From contig JAGTTD010000003.1 in assembly GCA_018398585.1 (NCBI GenBank), positions 9,308,637 through 9,372,636 on the forward strand: 64,000 nt of DNA, given 5' to 3'. This DNA is from Simmondsia chinensis (taxonomy: Eukaryota > Streptophyta > Magnoliopsida > Caryophyllales > Simmondsiaceae). Below the pieces are notes generated by a model that was given only the letters and a program-made list of their open reading frames with translations, was not told where the DNA came from and did not search any database. The position numbers were made by a program, and so were the translations under genes. This document shows, piece after piece, positions 16,236 through 27,503 of the stretch; position 1 is the stretch's first letter, and each line of letters opens with the position of its first letter.

Positions 16236-16614
16236 TTTTTTTTTTTTAAATCTTGACAATTTTGCAAAAAAATGAGACTAATGGGATTCAAACCCCACCC
16301 CTCTAGTATACAAAGCATCCTTATTACCATGTGAGCTAGGATTATTTTATGATTTTATTGGATATAAAAATAATTTAACATACTTTACAAAAAAAAGGAC
16401 AAAAATTTGATACAAAATTGACACTAGCGGGATTTGAACCCCATACCTCTAACATATAAAATTCACCATTACCATGTAAGCTAAAATTTTTGTGATTTTA
16501 ATATATATAAGTACTAATACAAATATACCCAAACAACCCCGGGCCGTAGCCCACGCAGGCCGAGCCGGGTCGGGTTACGGGCCTTGGCCCACCGGCCCAC
16601 TGGCCAAACTCACA
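16054..16614. mobile_element. hAT-like MITE, copy 1, right end degraded
   Basis: It starts TAGAGGTGGCCATGGGCCGGG, the same terminus as the complete element at 20367-21026. Both ends are rich in GGCC/GGGCC motifs. Inside are two tRNA-like modules on the minus strand, with TTTGAATCCCATTAG near 16275 and TTCAAATCCCGCTAG near 16432, each preceded by a TAGCT(C/T)ACATGGTAAT box-A-like motif. A C tract at about 16205-16235 is probably expanded. The right inverted end decays after TGGCC and no 8-bp duplication is evident. Confidence 0.65.
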
Positions 16615-16971
16615 GGCTACCGATGATTTTTCCTCTCTGCTGACCCAAGAGAAATCCTAGTTGGACCCTGTGGTTGCTGGTGCCGCTCCACAGCAGATCG
16701 GTGGTGAGACACCAAGGCGGCGGCGGTGGCGGCAAACACGACGCATCTGCGTAGTCCATGAGTTTGACCATCGAGCATTTGCCTTCCACACAATCGACGG
16801 TGGCTCACATTTTCTCACCGGTGCTAACGACAGTGGTTTATTGGTGTTCTTCGGCGAATTTTAGTGGCTAGAGATGGAGAACCTTTCAACAATGAGGCTG
16901 GCGGTGGATCTTCGGCGGAACTTTGTCTTCTTTGACGATTTGCCTCTGTTGAATGTCGTCTCCTTGTCACT

Positions 16972-17767
16972 TGTTGGGTATATTTTTTACCTCAAAATTA
17001 ATTGTATGTAAAAGTGAAAAAGATGAAAAAGAAAAGAAAAATGGTAAGTTCACTTGTATAAGTTATAGGTTATAGGTATAGGTATAGGTTGTGAAGTTTA
17101 CTTCAACAAGTAAACTAGTATATCTTGTGTTATCCTTTGGTTTTGGTGTTTTGTTATAAATAGAGGGGTAGGAAGTGTAGAATGTAGGGACAAGTGTAGA
17201 GAAAAACAGATAGAGAAAAAGAAGAGAAAATGTAGAGCGTGTTAGGGTTTGTAATGGGGTGCTCGGGGGGTACCTAGGTAGGGGGAGAGTGTGGAAAAAT
17301 AATTGGTGAGTGTTTGTGTTTATGAGGTTATTTTGTTGAGATGTTGAGTGGGGTTCACCCGAGTATGAACAGAGTTATACTCGGGTGCCTTGATTGAGAG
17401 TGCTGAAGAGAGTTTTTGTAGCTTCCTCTGTCCAAAGTGACGTTGTGGGAGGGCTGGTGGCTTGCTGTGCAAAGCTGCATTGATTCGAGGGCTGGTGGCT
17501 TGCCATTCAAAGCTACATTGGGAGAGGGTTGGTGACTTACCATGCAATAGTCACATTTGTAGAGGTTGATTGTAATATTGGGTTTTGAGGGTTATGATTG
17601 TAGATTGTAATTCCAAAACTTCATAGTGAATTTTGTACCCCTTTGGGTCTCGTGGTTTTATCCTCTATTTGAGAGTGGGTTTCCGTGTAAAAATATCGCG
17701 TGTTCATTTTTATTGTTTTTATTGTTTTTCGCTTCCATGGTGCTCGACGTGTGAATGTTTCCTAACG
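16972..17767 (+). repeat. 5' LTR of the nested element
   Basis: Begins TGTTGGGTATATTTTTTACC and ends TTTCCTAAC(G). A TATA-like TATAAATA lies at 17155-17162. The interior repeats GGGCTGGTGGCTTGC in tandem-like fashion (17450-17540). Confidence 0.88.
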
Positions 17768-17769
17768 AG

Positions 17770-17781
17770 TGGTATTAGAGC
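17770..17781 (+). promoter_or_regulatory. primer-binding site of the nested element
   Basis: TGGTATTAGAGC differs by one base from TGGTATCAGAGC, complementary to the 3' end of plant initiator tRNA-Met. It is two bases past the LTR end. Confidence 0.8.
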
Positions 17782-18098
17782 AAGTTGGGAGAAATTCTTT
17801 TAGGAGTGAGGAGATGGGCGGTGCTGTTGAGGTCGGAGATTAAGCTCTGACATTGACGGTGAGGAGCTGGCGGCTAGGGTTTTGATGTTTAGGTTGAAGA
17901 TGAAGAAGGAAGATGAAATCTAGGAGATGAGAGAGAAACAACAAAAATAATTGAAGAGAGAGAACGAGTGGAACACATGAGGTTGGAAAAAAAAAAGTGA
18001 AAAAAAACGTGAGTATGAAAGGAAAAAAAAAAAAAAAGTGATCTAAGAAAAAAAAAATTGAGTGTGTGAAAAATTAATTTTGAGTTAAGGGGGAGATT

Positions 18099-18887
18099 TG
18101 TTGGGCATATTTTTTACCTTAAAATTAATTATATGTAAAAGTGAAAAAGATGAGAAAGAAAAGAAAAATGGTAAGTTCACTTGTATAAGTTATAGGGCAT
18201 AGGTATAGGTTGGGAAGTTTGCTTCAACAAGTAAACTAGTATATCTTGTGTCATCCTTTGGCTTTGGTGTTTTGTTATAAATATAGGGGTAGGAAGTGTA
18301 GAATGTAGGGACAAGTGTAGAAAAAAAGAGACAGAGAAAAAGAAGAGAAAACGTAGAGTGAGTTAGGGTTTGTAATGGGGTGCTTGGGGGGCACCTAGGT
18401 AGGGGGAGAATGTGGAAAAATAATTGCCGGGTGTTTGTGTTTGTGAGGTTGTTTTGTTAAGATGTTGAGTGGGGTTCACCCGAGTATGAACAGAGTTGTA
18501 CTCGGGTGCCTTGATTGAGAGTGTTGAAGAGAGTTTTTGTAGCTTCCTCTGTCCAAACCTACGTTGTGGGAGGGCTGGTGGCTTGCCGTGCAAAGCTACA
18601 TTGATTAGAGGGCTGGTGGCTTGCCGTTCAAAGCTACATTGGGAGAGGGATGGTGACTTACCATGCAATAGGCACATTTGTAGAGGTTGATTGTAATATT
18701 GGGTTTTGAGGGTTATGATTGTAAATTGTAATTCCTAAACTTCATAGTGGATTTGGTACCCCTTTGTGTCCCGTGGTTTTACCCTCTAGTTGAGAGTGGG
18801 TTTCCACGTAAAAATATCATGTGTTTATTTTTGTTGTTTTTATTGGTTTTCGTTCCATTGTGCTCGATGTGTGAAGTTTTCCTAACA
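18099..18887 (+). repeat. 3' LTR of the nested element
   Basis: Begins TGTTGGGCATATTTTTTACC and ends TTTTCCTAACA. Very similar to 16972-17767 over its full length, with few indels. TATAAATA lies at 18276-18283. Confidence 0.88.
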
Positions 18888-19318
18888 TCACCAGATCCAA
18901 TGGTTGCAACTCATGCTCGGTCTTCTCGTCATTAACCTCTCCATCACCGAGCTCCGATATTTGATCAATGGTCTGGTGTCTCGCATCAGTGGTTCCATCT
19001 TTTTCGAGGTCATTGCGCACGGTCGATGACACGATTGGTGGCTCCATTGCTTTGCTGGTGGTTAGATTGTTTCCTTTCTTCTCCTCTAGCACCACCGGTG
19101 ACAGGTCTGTCACCTGCACTTCATTCTCAGGCAGCGGCAACAGTGGCCATGGTGCCTTCTTGATCAGATTTGTTGCAGTTGTTGAGGTAATTAGCTCTGA
19201 TCTAGTACTTTTTTAATTGATCTCTTGCATCTCATCAAGTTTTGACAATATCTTTGCAATTGTCATTTGTATTCTGGCAATTGCCCTATCGAACTCTTTT
19301 GTTGATGCCGAGGAATGA

Positions 19319-19334
19319 TGGCTCTGATACCAAT
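19319..19334 (-). promoter_or_regulatory. primer-binding site of the minus-strand LTR element
   Basis: The minus strand reads ATTGGTATCAGAGCC, the exact initiator tRNA-Met-complementary site of many plant LTR elements. It fixes the orientation of the element. Confidence 0.88.
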
Positions 19335-19787
19335 TGATATGATTCATAATCGATTCAATCCAAATTAAAATCAAAATAAGCTCCAAATCCCAATCCAACT
19401 CAAGATCAACAATCAATGAACTAAATCAACTTAATTAAGTATCAGTCAAAGAAAATTGTAATGTATTCTACTATGTGTATGCTCTATAATTGAGCTTGTA
19501 TGAGATTTATAAGTATAAAACTATGTTAAGATAGTAAAGAAACACCAACACAATACTCAACATAACCCTAACAATCCAATTCTAACTTATTTATACTAAA
19601 TACTAGAGCTTATATGGATGATGTGGCATCAAATGCTGACGTGGCAATCGGGTGATCATGTGGCAATGACGTGGCTTTGACTAATGATGTGGCATTGTTG
19701 AAGTGGCATTGGTGTGATAGTCGATGACGTGGTGGTCAAGAAGGCTCGAAACTAAATTAGGTGTGATCAACGCTAATATTAATATCA
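19335..19787 (-). repeat. 5' LTR of the minus-strand element
   Basis: Read on the minus strand it runs TGATATTAATATTAGCG to GAATCATATCA. The primer site follows at once on the minus strand (19319-19334, in plus GGCTCTGATACCAAT). Confidence 0.85.
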
Positions 19788-19794
19788 ATGAATC

Positions 19795-20170
19795 AAGCCA
19801 CATGTGACGCGCCCAAGTTTTGAAAAGGGCTACCTAGGAGAAGGCTATCTAAAGTAGAGTGAAGCCGTTTAAGGATAAAATGCCTACCTACTCAGGGTGG
19901 AGCTATCAAGAATAAAGCCATCGAGAACAATGGTTGTACAGCATGGTGGTTTGATACAAGCAAAACCTATTGTGCAGAAAAAGAAGTGAATAAAGCCACA
20001 TGTAATGGGCCCAAATTTTGCAAAAGGCTATCTAGGAGAGGGCCACCTAGAGTAGAGTGAAGCTATTGAAGGAGAAAATGGCTATCTACTCAAAGTGAAT
20101 GCTTAGAGTGAAGCCGTCAACAACGGTAGTTGTGGAGTGTGGTGGTTTGATACACGTAAAGAAAAGATGT
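19795..20170. repeat. imperfect tandem duplication, period about 190 bp
   Basis: GCCACATGTGACGCGCCCAA near 19797 and GCCACATGTAATGGGCCCAA near 19995 start two copies. Both contain TAGAGTAGAGTGAAGC and GGTGGTTTGATACA in the same order. No coding homology. Confidence 0.75.
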
Positions 20171-20366
20171 TTGGCCAAAATAGATGAATCCACATTGGTG
20201 GGAGGGCTTGTGCAATACCACTTTATATACCTAAGAAGCTACTCCACCCATTGCTATTTAATTTTTGGATAGAACCTCCTTTAGCATGTAACAAATCAAA
20301 ACATAGTGAATGACTGTAATTTGAAGCACTAATTGAGATATAAATTGTAAACCATTGTGCTAGAAC

Positions 20367-21026
20367 TAGAGGTGGCCAGTGGGCCGCCCTACTTGCCGCG
20401 TTTAGGCCGGGGCCGGTCCAGCCCATTACTGTAATGAGTCGGACTCGAATTGGCCCGCCCAGCCCCTAGGCCGGGCTCCAGGCCCCTCAAGAGAGGGGAG
20501 GCAGGACCCAACCTAGCCTATTTGGAGGGTAGAAACCCCCTAAAATAATGGTGAAAATGTTTTGAGAAGGGGAATTTTTGAATCTCAGACCTCCCACATG
20601 TTAGGCAAAGCCCCCACCATATGAACTACAACCTTTTTGTAATATATTATGGTAAAGAAAATATTAAATTATATATATCTCAAAAAAAAGGGGGTGACCA
20701 TCCGGGCTTTACATAATTTGTTTAAAAAAAATATTTTGAGATATATATGTTTATAAAAAATATTAAATTAAACACAGAGGCTGTTGTATTAGGTATGGGT
20801 ATGCTTTATGTAGTTTTTTTATCCAACAAAATAAAAAAAAAAAATTTGGAGCTCACATGATAATTGGTAAGACTTATATGTTAGAGGTATGAGTTCGAAT
20901 CCCACTGATGTCATTTTTATGTCCAATTTTCATGATATTAAAAAAAGGGAGGGGGTAGAGCTGGGCCAGCCTGGGCTGGGCTGGGCTGGGCGAAATAGTA
21001 GCAGGCCCGACCCGTGGCCACCTCTA
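20367..21026. mobile_element. hAT-like MITE, copy 2, complete
   Basis: The terminal inverted repeats are TAGAGGTGGCCA on the left and TGGCCACCTCTA on the right. An exact 8-bp duplication, GCTAGAAC, flanks the element (20359-20366 and 21027-21034), as expected for the hAT superfamily. The ends are rich in GGGCCG/CTGGGC motifs. The middle is AT-rich and holds two tRNA-like modules in opposite orientation. It has no transposase and is 660 bp long, so it would need a helper element. Confidence 0.92.
20850..20925 (+). repeat. tRNA-like module in the hAT-like MITE
   Basis: GGAGCTCACATGATAATTGG resembles a box-A-bearing tRNA 5' part, and GAGTTCGAATCCCAC a box B and T arm. A related module lies on the minus strand at about 20570-20640. 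No acceptor-stem pairing was established, so this is not called a tRNA gene. Confidence 0.5.
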
Positions 21027-21034
21027 GCTAGAAC

Positions 21035-21955
21035 ATACACATTGGCATTTTTGCTTGTTGTGCTCTATTTGTTAGTTGCATGCTAATTCGGCTCTAATGC
21101 TGCCCGTGTCTTGGTGAGGCTGATTGGAACCCACATCTTGGTGTATTGGGCCAACAACCCGCATCTTAGCAATCTTGGCGAGAAGGCGAGCTTGGCGAGA
21201 AGGAGAATGGAAGAGTGGGGACTTGACTGTGCGAAGGAGTTTAACTTCCAGGAGAGGAATTTGATGTAGATTAGTAGATATTGTTATTTATCTTTTTTTT
21301 TTTATCTATTTTTAATTTTAGTTATTTATTTTAGGTAGGAAAGCTCCTCTATTTAAGAAATAGGACTTAGGGTTTATTGACTAAATTTATCAGATTTTCT
21401 CTATTTTTATGTGTTTCTCTCTTACTCTTAGGTTGTGAGAATTAAGATTGGAATTTCCCCTTTGGTTCTTAATTATTTTAGCAATACAAATTTAAAGGAA
21501 GGCTGTTGAATCCCTCCAGATGGAAGGAGATGGAGATGGCCTTAGATGGAGCGGGATGGAGGGCTGGTATAGGGGTAGCTGATGTAGCGACTTAGAGTAG
21601 TGCTTCTTCTATGGTTGGCAGTAGTGTGTAAGTGTCTTAACTTCTGCTTTTGGTGCAAGTATTGCAACTCATTTTTGTTCATAGGTGTACTTGTGCACTT
21701 GTGTACTTACGGGCTCGCGATGATCTTCCTTGTGTTTGCTTGGCTTGTGTTTTGATTGATTCCAATTCTACGTTGCTCTCATACTTTCAGGTTATATGCC
21801 TTTAGGATGACATGCCCTTCAGGTTGGGGGTCCTCAGAAGCAGCCTCTCTACAAGCTAGCACCCTAAAGGGGGAAGGCTACCCCCCCCCCCCCCCCCCCC
21901 CACCCTGCTTTTGCGGGAGCCTTCATGGCAGTGGGACTGTTGTTGTTGTTATTGT
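21035..21955. other. possible gypsy LTR/leader, no gene seen
   Basis: No coding homology. It lies directly upstream of the gypsy gag relic and may hold its LTR and leader, but no second copy is in the window. A C tract of about 19 bases lies at 21883-21901. Confidence 0.35.
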
Positions 21956-24930
21956 TCGTCGATGGAAGACAACCTGAGGAGTTCTGGAATTGGTTGGCTG
22001 CAGTAGAATAGGTGCTCGAATTCAAGGAAGTGCCGGAGCACTAGTAAGCGCCTGATGTAATTTTAAAAATGTTTAAAAATTGTGTACTCACAAGCAAATG
22101 AGTTCGCTATAGCTAGGGCCGTATACGAGTGTTGTATCCTCAAGGAATTGTTGTAAAGTCGGGCTCGGTTATTGACGAGAGGTTTAGTTTTGGGTTTTAG
22201 TTGGAAGGGGAAAATTAGTGAAAGTAAAATAATTAAGATGGCGAATTAGAGTGTTAAATCGATTAAGATTCTGTTTAGGGAGTGAAATCGGGGTAGCTTA
22301 ACTCGAATCCCATCATTATACTTTACTATGACAATAATTTAGAGGGCTTCAGCTACAAGCAATAAGCCCGGTTAATATATAAATTAAGGCTTAGCGTAAT
22401 GAATGAGTCTAAGTGCATAACCTATCTCATAACTCTAAGTGTAGCATAGGTTATCATAATAGCACTACTTAATTCCTTTCTCACTCTTAATTCAGTGTTA
22501 ACTTATACAAAAGATTGTGTTTAGGGTTGGGCACAACCCCAACCTTAACCATGCGTGAAAACCGGCTATGTTAATGTCTAGGCTACAAGCATATGGGCAT
22601 GACACAAATAAATTGGAATCTAAACATGGCCACCAGCTCATCCATAGAAAATCAATCACAGTAATTAATTCCTCACAGAGGTGTGAAAATAACAAAACAT
22701 AAATCACTATGGACAATAAAATATAAATCCGGGATCTGGAACGCTACTAGTCTTTCACCCCCTAAACTACAAGTCTACTCTTCCTTAGGAGTTTTACACA
22801 TCATAGAAAGTGAAGAAAAACTCATGAGCGATGACTCCCTCGATTGAAGTTGATGTTGACCCTCACTTTGATGCCCCGGCACTTTGACCACCTACACTTT
22901 GGCTTTGGAGAACCCATGGATCTCATAGCAGTTTTGGGAAGGAGAAGAGGAGACGAGAAGAGTCAAAGATACTGAACAAAAGATTGCTCTTTTTTATTTA
23001 TACCCACAGCATGACATAGGGTATGCTGTGGGTGTTTTGCCGATGGATCGGCACTGTTAGCCGATCAATCGACAGTCAATAGCAAACCTCTGTTGCTTGT
23101 CGATCGATCATCTCTTCGTGCCGATTGGTCGGTTAGTTCGCGAAACCTTACAAAATCTATTTGGGTTACCAAATTATGACTCAATGGATCCTTGTTTTTA
23201 TACAACGTGGTCGGATTTGTCTACGCAATCTTCAAATATGCCCATTTATGCTTGCTTTGGCCACTCTTCAACTTTTGTTTGCTTCGATGTGCTCCAAGCC
23301 CAGATGTATCTGGATTGCAATAAATCATGCAAGTAATAGCCGAATATGTCATGGGAATGGGTTACAAAAATATTTATTAAAATGAGACACATCAGTGCCG
23401 TTGTTGGCTACTCAGTTTGAGGGGTAGAGCTGCCACCTGGTGGTGGCAATTGAAGCATACTCGGCTTAGGTAGAGTAAATAAAAATCGAGACTTGTGAGA
23501 AGATGAAGAAGCACTTGTGGAGTGCCTTCCTTTCCCTATAATCATGCCAGTATTATATACTGGCGCCTTCAAAGCTTGCATCAAGATTCTCGATAGGTGG
23601 AAGACTACATGACAAAGTTCTATGCCTTAGTCGCTAGGAATGACTTGGCGGAATCATAGGTGCAGTTGGCGGACAGGTATGTTGACTGGTTGAGGGAGTC
23701 AATCCAGGAGGTGTTAAACATGTTTGACATCTTTTAGGTCTTGTAGGCAAGTCAGAGGCATTGAACTTCCAGAAGCAACAAAAATGACGTCAAATATGTG
23801 GTACTTGAGACACCTATATAGGGTAAGCCTGTTGTCGCCAACCTTTATAAACCGAGTAACCAGAACTTGGTGGGCAGCTTCAAGACCCATTGTTTCAAGT
23901 GTGTAGAGTTGGGTCAATGTACCACCAAGTGTTGGAATAGTGATAGACCTGTTAAGGGGTTATACATAGAGGTTCTCCATGCTAAGGATGGAGAATTAGT
24001 TTAGGAGGAGGCAGAAGATGAGTTGGCGCCAAGGGGAGAAAAGGAAGTTGCATGAGATAAAGGCCACCTACTAGTGGTTGGGCGAGTATGCTTCACACCT
24101 AATGAAGCAGAAGGGGATGACTAGCTCAAGAATAACATCTTCCAGATGACTTGCACCATTGGTGGGAAAGTATGTTGCCTAGTCATCGATTCTGGGAGTT
24201 GTGAAAACGCCATCGCTGAGAAATCGGTCTGGAACTTGGGGTTGAATATCCGAACCCATGCAGGTTATCTTGGCTCAAGAAACGAAACAAGATAACAGTG
24301 TCTAAACATTGTCTACTTAACGCTTTAATTGGGGCAAAGTATCGAGATGAGATATGGTGTGATATTGTTACCATGGATGCACGCCATTTGTTGTTGGGAT
24401 GACTATGGTAATTCAACAAAGGTGCTACCTATGATGGAAGAAGACACACCTATAGCTTTATGTTTGAGGGTGCAAAGATAGTCTTGTTGTCTAAGAAGGA
24501 CGAAGCGCCACGTTCGATGATAGACGAAAACTCGAATCCCCAGACTAGACAAATCTCGCCAAGGAAGTTGGCAAGAATGAGATGGTGCTTTTGTCAATGA
24601 GCAAGGAGTGCCAAGATGTACAAGGGAGAATATAGGAAGAGGTGCTGAGTACTATACCACCACTGAAAGACATTCAACACCGGGTAGAGTTGGTGCCAAG
24701 ATCTACCTTACCGAATTGGCTTCTTTACCAAACGAGTCTTGCGAAGCTTGAAGAGCTTACGTGCAAAGTTGAGGAGTTACTCGCCAGAGGTTTCATTGGA
24801 GGGAGTTTAAATCCTTGCGTAGTTATAACTCTCTCAATGTCAAAGAAAGATGGAACTTTGAGAAAGAGGGAACTTGGCGGATGTGCACGGATAGCAGTGC
24901 CTGTTTATCAAGTTGAGGCTTAAAAGGGGA
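21956..24930 (+). pseudogene. Ty3/gypsy gag-protease-RT relic, split by a solo LTR
   Basis: Gag starts with PEEFWNWLAAVE near 21968. It is interrupted by the solo LTR 22053-23394 and resumes VPLLATQF. Further Gag pieces are VEDYMTKFYALVARNDLAES and LRESIQEVLNMFD (about 23600-23730). A zinc knuckle CFKCVELGQCTTKC (about 23886) has Gln for His. The protease reads IFQMTCTIGGKVC and LVIDSGSCEN (about 24140-24206) with the catalytic DSG. Reverse transcriptase begins DIQHRVELVP...VEELLARGFI and breaks off after a WRMCTDSSA-like block near 24900. The DSGSCEN form suggests a chromovirus-like gypsy lineage, but this is inference. Many stops make it inactive. Confidence 0.85.
22053..23394. mobile_element. 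solo LTR inserted in the gypsy gag
   Basis: The insert runs from TGATGTAATTTT to GACACATCA, with TGATGT/ACATCA inverted ends. It is flanked by GCGCC (22048-22052) and GTGCC (23395-23399), a 5-bp duplication with one change. Joining the flanks puts the Gag segments LEFKEVPEH and VPLLATQF back in one frame, with two stops between them. There is no interior, so it is a solo LTR left by recombination between two LTRs. The orientation is uncertain. Confidence 0.85.
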
Positions 24931-27500
24931 CCTCAGGGACAATCTATCTTTAGGTCCAAATGGGTCAAATCTGATAATCATCTTATATAGCAATTCATTA
25001 CGATTTAGTAAAACTTAATTCCATCAAATAAGTTTTACTGTACTCTATAATTAACCCCATCTATTAGATATTCACTTAACAATTTCTCAAATAAATTTTA
25101 GTATGACAATTAAACCCATCTATTAGATATTCGTGAGCCAAAGTAACTTTAACTACTATCGTTACTTTTTTCACGTCTCTCATCACACTTCCCGACTTGC
25201 CTCACTGGAACAATTCAATAATACAGAAACAATTTCAGTAAAAATTTCAAATGTCAAAAATATGGAATATTTTGGCCAAAAATTCTAGAATCTATTTGTA
25301 TGCTTGCGATTAAACTAAGGGGACAACTTTATCTTGTTAGAGATCATAGATTCCATGTAAAACAACTATTCCCGCTATAATTCATATCATTATCCAATGC
25401 ACATAAGATTTAAATCAACGCACTTTGACTAATCCTTTCAGTAGATCAAAGCAATAAATAATTCATGCATGAGTTTACATTGTTTCTTGAATTTAGAATT
25501 ATCGCCTTACAGAGTTAATTATTTCTAATTACAGCTAAAGAAATAACTAATTTAATTGGTCTTACTTAGTTTTCCAATTATTGACAACACCAACATAATA
25601 CTTTTGAATCTCTATTCACACGACCAAGACAAGTCATCAAAACTATCATATTATAGTCTTATCAGATAAGTTGTTCAAACTTATCACCAAATACGAACAT
25701 AATTTGACAACATATCACAAGTCTAATTTAAGTCTATATGTGGTTCAATCTCATTGACCACTTAAATCAAACTTGACATGTCATCTTTGACTACGTCCAT
25801 CTCATGAAATATTTTAGAAAACATTTACCTGCATGTTTGACTTGTAAAACACAATCAAACAATAAATTTTATTTATTTAATATTTACTAATTGGGTTTTC
25901 AGGACACCAATTCCGACGCAGACTACATTAAGAGCTATATTTGCTCTACCTCCACAAGTAGGCATACTCGATACCATAAGGGGGGACTTACTAAATCAAC
26001 TCATATATGAAACATGCCAACAAAACCACTCCATGATTTATTTGTCCCTTTTTAGGGTATCCTCATGGGTGATTATGTATAATTGGGCTTTAGCCACACC
26101 ACCCTCGATGTTCACCAAATCTCTACTCTAGCTAGAACTTTCAATAGTAATCATCATTGTACTTTACATAATCATAATGGAACCACCAATAAGATCCTAT
26201 CTTACTATAATTCAAAGAACTGGACCTACCATTATGATAATTATCATGCAGCTTTCCAAGCGTAGTGGTGCTATAAGCACTGTTGTGCGAGTGATACTCT
26301 TTCACATGGATGCACCTGTAATGTAATTTTTTCTTTAAGCATTTTTCTCATTAATGAGGACTTAGTGCCATTCCAAAGAATAGCCCAACCATACTTATAG
26401 GCTTCCCCCGTCATTGAGGTTTTAGCATCCTTATAAAATGAGGTTATTTTTATTTTCCTCCATGCATCTTTTCTGCTACATGGCCATCAATTCCTGCCAA
26501 CAAATTCACCACACATAATGGCAATATATAAAACATGTAGGAAGTTTGTTTTTCTCATATTTTTGACACCACATGGCCTTTAGTATTTATCGAATGACAA
26601 GAATAAAATCCACACATAAGCAACGTCCATTAAGGACAATGATTGACCTCCATGCGTTCACTGGCCATAATTTTAAGAGCTTATTTCAGATAAATTTTAA
26701 GAGCTTATTTCAGATATCACGTGTACAACTTACATTTAAGGTTAGAACAATAACTCTACTTCACAGTGGATTTTGAACATTCTAGTATGCACTTTAATGA
26801 CAATATTGATCAAATGGACATAAAGCTACTAGAAATATAAGATCGTTTCATATATTTCCAATTAACTTTGCTATCCTTCAAGTACTATAGGATAAAACAT
26901 ACGGTGAACTCACATTCAAAATATCATATCCAAGTTAATCATTAATAGAACATACAATTGGTGGGTATGCTATTTTTTAATTTATTATGGCTAACCACAT
27001 CACGACCAAATTTATTCAAAACCAATGATAAACGTTAAGAATATATCACATAGGAATGTTCCATGTCTAATGCTACATGTCAATAATAGAGAATATATCA
27101 CATAGATACTTTAAATTCACATTAAGAACTCAATCCAAAGTAATACCAACTTCGAAATAAAAATTCATGTACTAACTAGAAGAATCTATATTCAAGGATT
27201 CATCTATTTGGTGGTTGGAACACCATTAGTTTTCCAATGGCTGATGTATTATAGTCATTATGAGAAATTGGTTCCAATGGTGCTGTTGAATTCCTTAGCA
27301 TATTAGACAAAGAACTAGAAGAGATTTCATGTCTTTCTTAGCATTTAGCCACTTCTCCAGTCTTGTGCACCAAGGAGGTACTGCGCTGATATTTTCTTTG
27401 ACGCCCACAACCCATGCACATTTTTAGGGAAGGAACCTTCTTCCATGAATTGCCCTCTTAGAAGTACGCATGCTTCCACTAGCATTTTTACATAAACTAC
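24931..27500. other. AT-rich DNA, no gene recognised
   Basis: No protein homology was found on either strand. Small duplications occur: CCCATCTATTAGATATTC near 25066 and 25111, and AATTTTAAGAGCTTATTTCA near 26670 and 26694. It could be LTR or non-coding interior of an unrecognised element. Confidence 0.5.
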
Positions 27501-27503
27501 TAA

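Larger units (their letters stand above)
16972..18887 (+). mobile_element. nested non-autonomous LTR element with a 331-bp interior
   Basis: Two LTRs of about 790-796 bp enclose only 331 bp. TGGTATTAGAGC at 17770-17781 right after the first LTR is a slightly changed initiator tRNA-Met primer site. AAGGGGGAGATT at 18087-18098 before the second LTR is a polypurine tract. The flanks TCACT (16967-16971) and TCACC (18888-18892) look like a 5-bp duplication with one change. The interior has no coding capacity for retrotransposon proteins, so the element is non-autonomous. It sits inside the ORF of the element 15287-19787 and is therefore younger. Confidence 0.9.
16617..19140 (-). pseudogene. unknown ORF of the minus-strand LTR element, split by a nested element
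   Basis: On the minus strand an open frame starts at 19140 with MPLPENEVQVTDLSP and continues with VRNDLEKDGTTDARHQ to the junction at 18888. There the nested LTR element 16972-18887 begins. Skipping it and one copy of the target duplication, the frame stays open for about 50 more codons, rich in Arg and Ser, to about 16810. The protein would be about 135 residues, acidic and Glu-rich first, basic later. I do not recognise it. It could be a short Gag-like RNA-binding protein or a captured host fragment. The ATG at 19140 is the first long-frame start after the primer site. Confidence 0.45.
15287..19787 (-). mobile_element. non-autonomous LTR retrotransposon, minus strand, with nested insertions
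   Basis: Two direct repeats (15287-15829 and 19335-19787) flank the interior. On the minus strand the right repeat is the 5' LTR: it ends ATATCA and is followed by ATTGGTATCAGAGCC, the classic primer site for initiator tRNA-Met. ATGA flanks both outer ends (15283-15286, 19788-19791). No gag-pol homology is seen; without nested insertions the interior is only about 1 kb and holds one open frame of unknown function. It is therefore a LARD- or TRIM-like element that would need helper proteins. A hAT-like MITE (16054-16614) and another LTR element (16972-18887) sit inside it. Confidence 0.82.

Noticed and set aside
16059..16256. Gly/Pro-rich open frame
   Set aside because: It comes from GGCC-rich MITE ends and a poly-C tract.
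18363..18690. Open frames on both strands in the nested LTR
   Set aside because: Both LTRs give similar frames because of GGGCTGGTGGCTTGC repeats; no homology supports them.
20850..20925. A genuine tRNA gene
   Set aside because: Box-like motifs are present but I could not find a paired acceptor stem or sound anticodon arm, and it lies inside a MITE.
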